Shown here piece after piece: positions 13,611-13,869 of a stretch of 13,869 nt of DNA. Location: assembly GCA_910584545.1 (NCBI GenBank), contig CAJUBC010000057.1, forward strand, positions 1-13,869, read 5' to 3'. Numbering within the stretch: the first letter of the stretch is position 1; each line of letters opens with the position of its first letter. The DNA is from an uncultured Muribaculaceae bacterium (GTDB lineage: Bacteria; Bacteroidota; Bacteroidia; Bacteroidales; Muribaculaceae). A model generated the notes under the pieces. That model was not told the DNA's origin and made no database searches. It saw only the letters and a list, made by a program, of their open reading frames with translations. Both the position numbers and the translations under genes were made by a program.

Positions 13611-13869
13611 ATGAAAACAATAGTCATTATCCCCGCCAGATTCGGTTCCGCACGTCTTCCCGGAAAGCCTCTCGCCAAGATATGCGGCGAAGAGTTGATA
13701 GTCCATGTGTGCAGGAATGTATCTCAGACCGGGCTGGATTTTGCTGTAGCCACCGACCACGAGGATATTTTCCGATGTGTGGAACGCGCCGGGTACCGGG
13801 CTATCATGACAGATGTATCTCACAAGAGCGGCACAGAGCGTGTCGCCGAGGCATACCGTTTGTTGGGAA
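13611..13869 (+). CDS. kdsB: CMP-Kdo synthetase (3-deoxy-manno-octulosonate cytidylyltransferase), cut by the window end
   Basis: The first 86 residues are present; the gene runs off the right edge (the full family length is about 250). It activates Kdo by joining it to CMP from CTP, giving CMP-Kdo for LPS inner-core synthesis. The visible part has the nucleotidyltransferase loop IPARFGSARLPGKPL (7-21), IVHVCRNV (30-37), VATDHEDIFRCVERAGYRAIMT (46-67) and HKSGTERVAEA (71-81), all close to E. coli KdsB. It has no stop inside the window. Start is ATG at 13611 with no strong Shine-Dalgarno. It follows tRNA-Cys with its own candidate promoter and works in the same pathway as kdsA at the left end of the window. 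Confidence 0.96.
   Translation, partial: MKTIVIIPARFGSARLPGKPLAKICGEELIVHVCRNVSQTGLDFAVATDHEDIFRCVERAGYRAIMTDVSHKSGTERVAEAYRLLG

Noticed and set aside
1..13869. CRISPR arrays, insertion sequences, phage or defence genes
   Set aside because: No repeat-spacer pattern, transposase, integrase or terminal repeats were seen on either strand; the gene content is housekeeping.

Overview
This window looks like ordinary chromosome from a member of the Bacteroidota, most likely order Bacteroidales. The family resembles Muribaculaceae, but that placement is inference only. The evidence is: Bacteroidota-type promoters (a TAnnTTTG box near -7, usually about 20 nt downstream of a TTTG or TTG box) before most transcription units; mostly no Shine-Dalgarno; the Bacteroidota type of Ndk; a metal-dependent KdsA; and multidomain HU-like proteins. 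I see no mobile elements, CRISPR arrays or phage genes. Genes for the Kdo branch of lipid A synthesis lie at both edges: kdsA at the left and the start of kdsB running off the right end.

Left part (minus strand). A tight operon runs nupG (nucleoside:H+ symporter) - rsmE (16S rRNA methyltransferase) - kdsA, with gaps of 9-10 nt. Its promoter region carries a palindrome and a direct repeat. Next come a divergent Crp/Fnr-like protein with a degenerate DNA-binding end, and a tRNA-Glu(CTC) gene with its own promoter and terminator. Then follows an operon of a lipoprotein with a BamE-like C-terminal end and a 597-residue protein that joins complete MurB to a complete PhnP-like metallo-beta-lactamase-fold hydrolase in one reading frame.

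Middle. A tRNA with anticodon CAT (plus strand) is followed by an exported two-domain protein (carboxymuconolactone-decarboxylase-like plus cupin). Facing it on the minus strand is a YbdG-type MscS-family channel. A 19-bp perfect hairpin separates these two convergent genes. A gene-free AT-rich stretch of about 400 bp leads to ndk.

Right part (plus strand). ndk and a secreted M23 peptidase with a C-terminal LysM domain appear to form one unit ending in a strong hairpin. A new promoter with a structured 5' leader drives a small HU/IHF-like protein and, 2 nt later, a membrane protein with an N-terminal HU-like domain, a long acidic linker, one transmembrane helix and a periplasmic LysM-like domain. 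tRNA-Cys(GCA), a terminator and partial kdsB finish the window.

The most notable items are the HU-TM-LysM protein, which could physically link DNA to the cell wall; the MurB-MBL fusion; and a near-identical 13-14 nt block at the predicted start site of all three tRNA promoters that is absent from the protein-gene promoters here.
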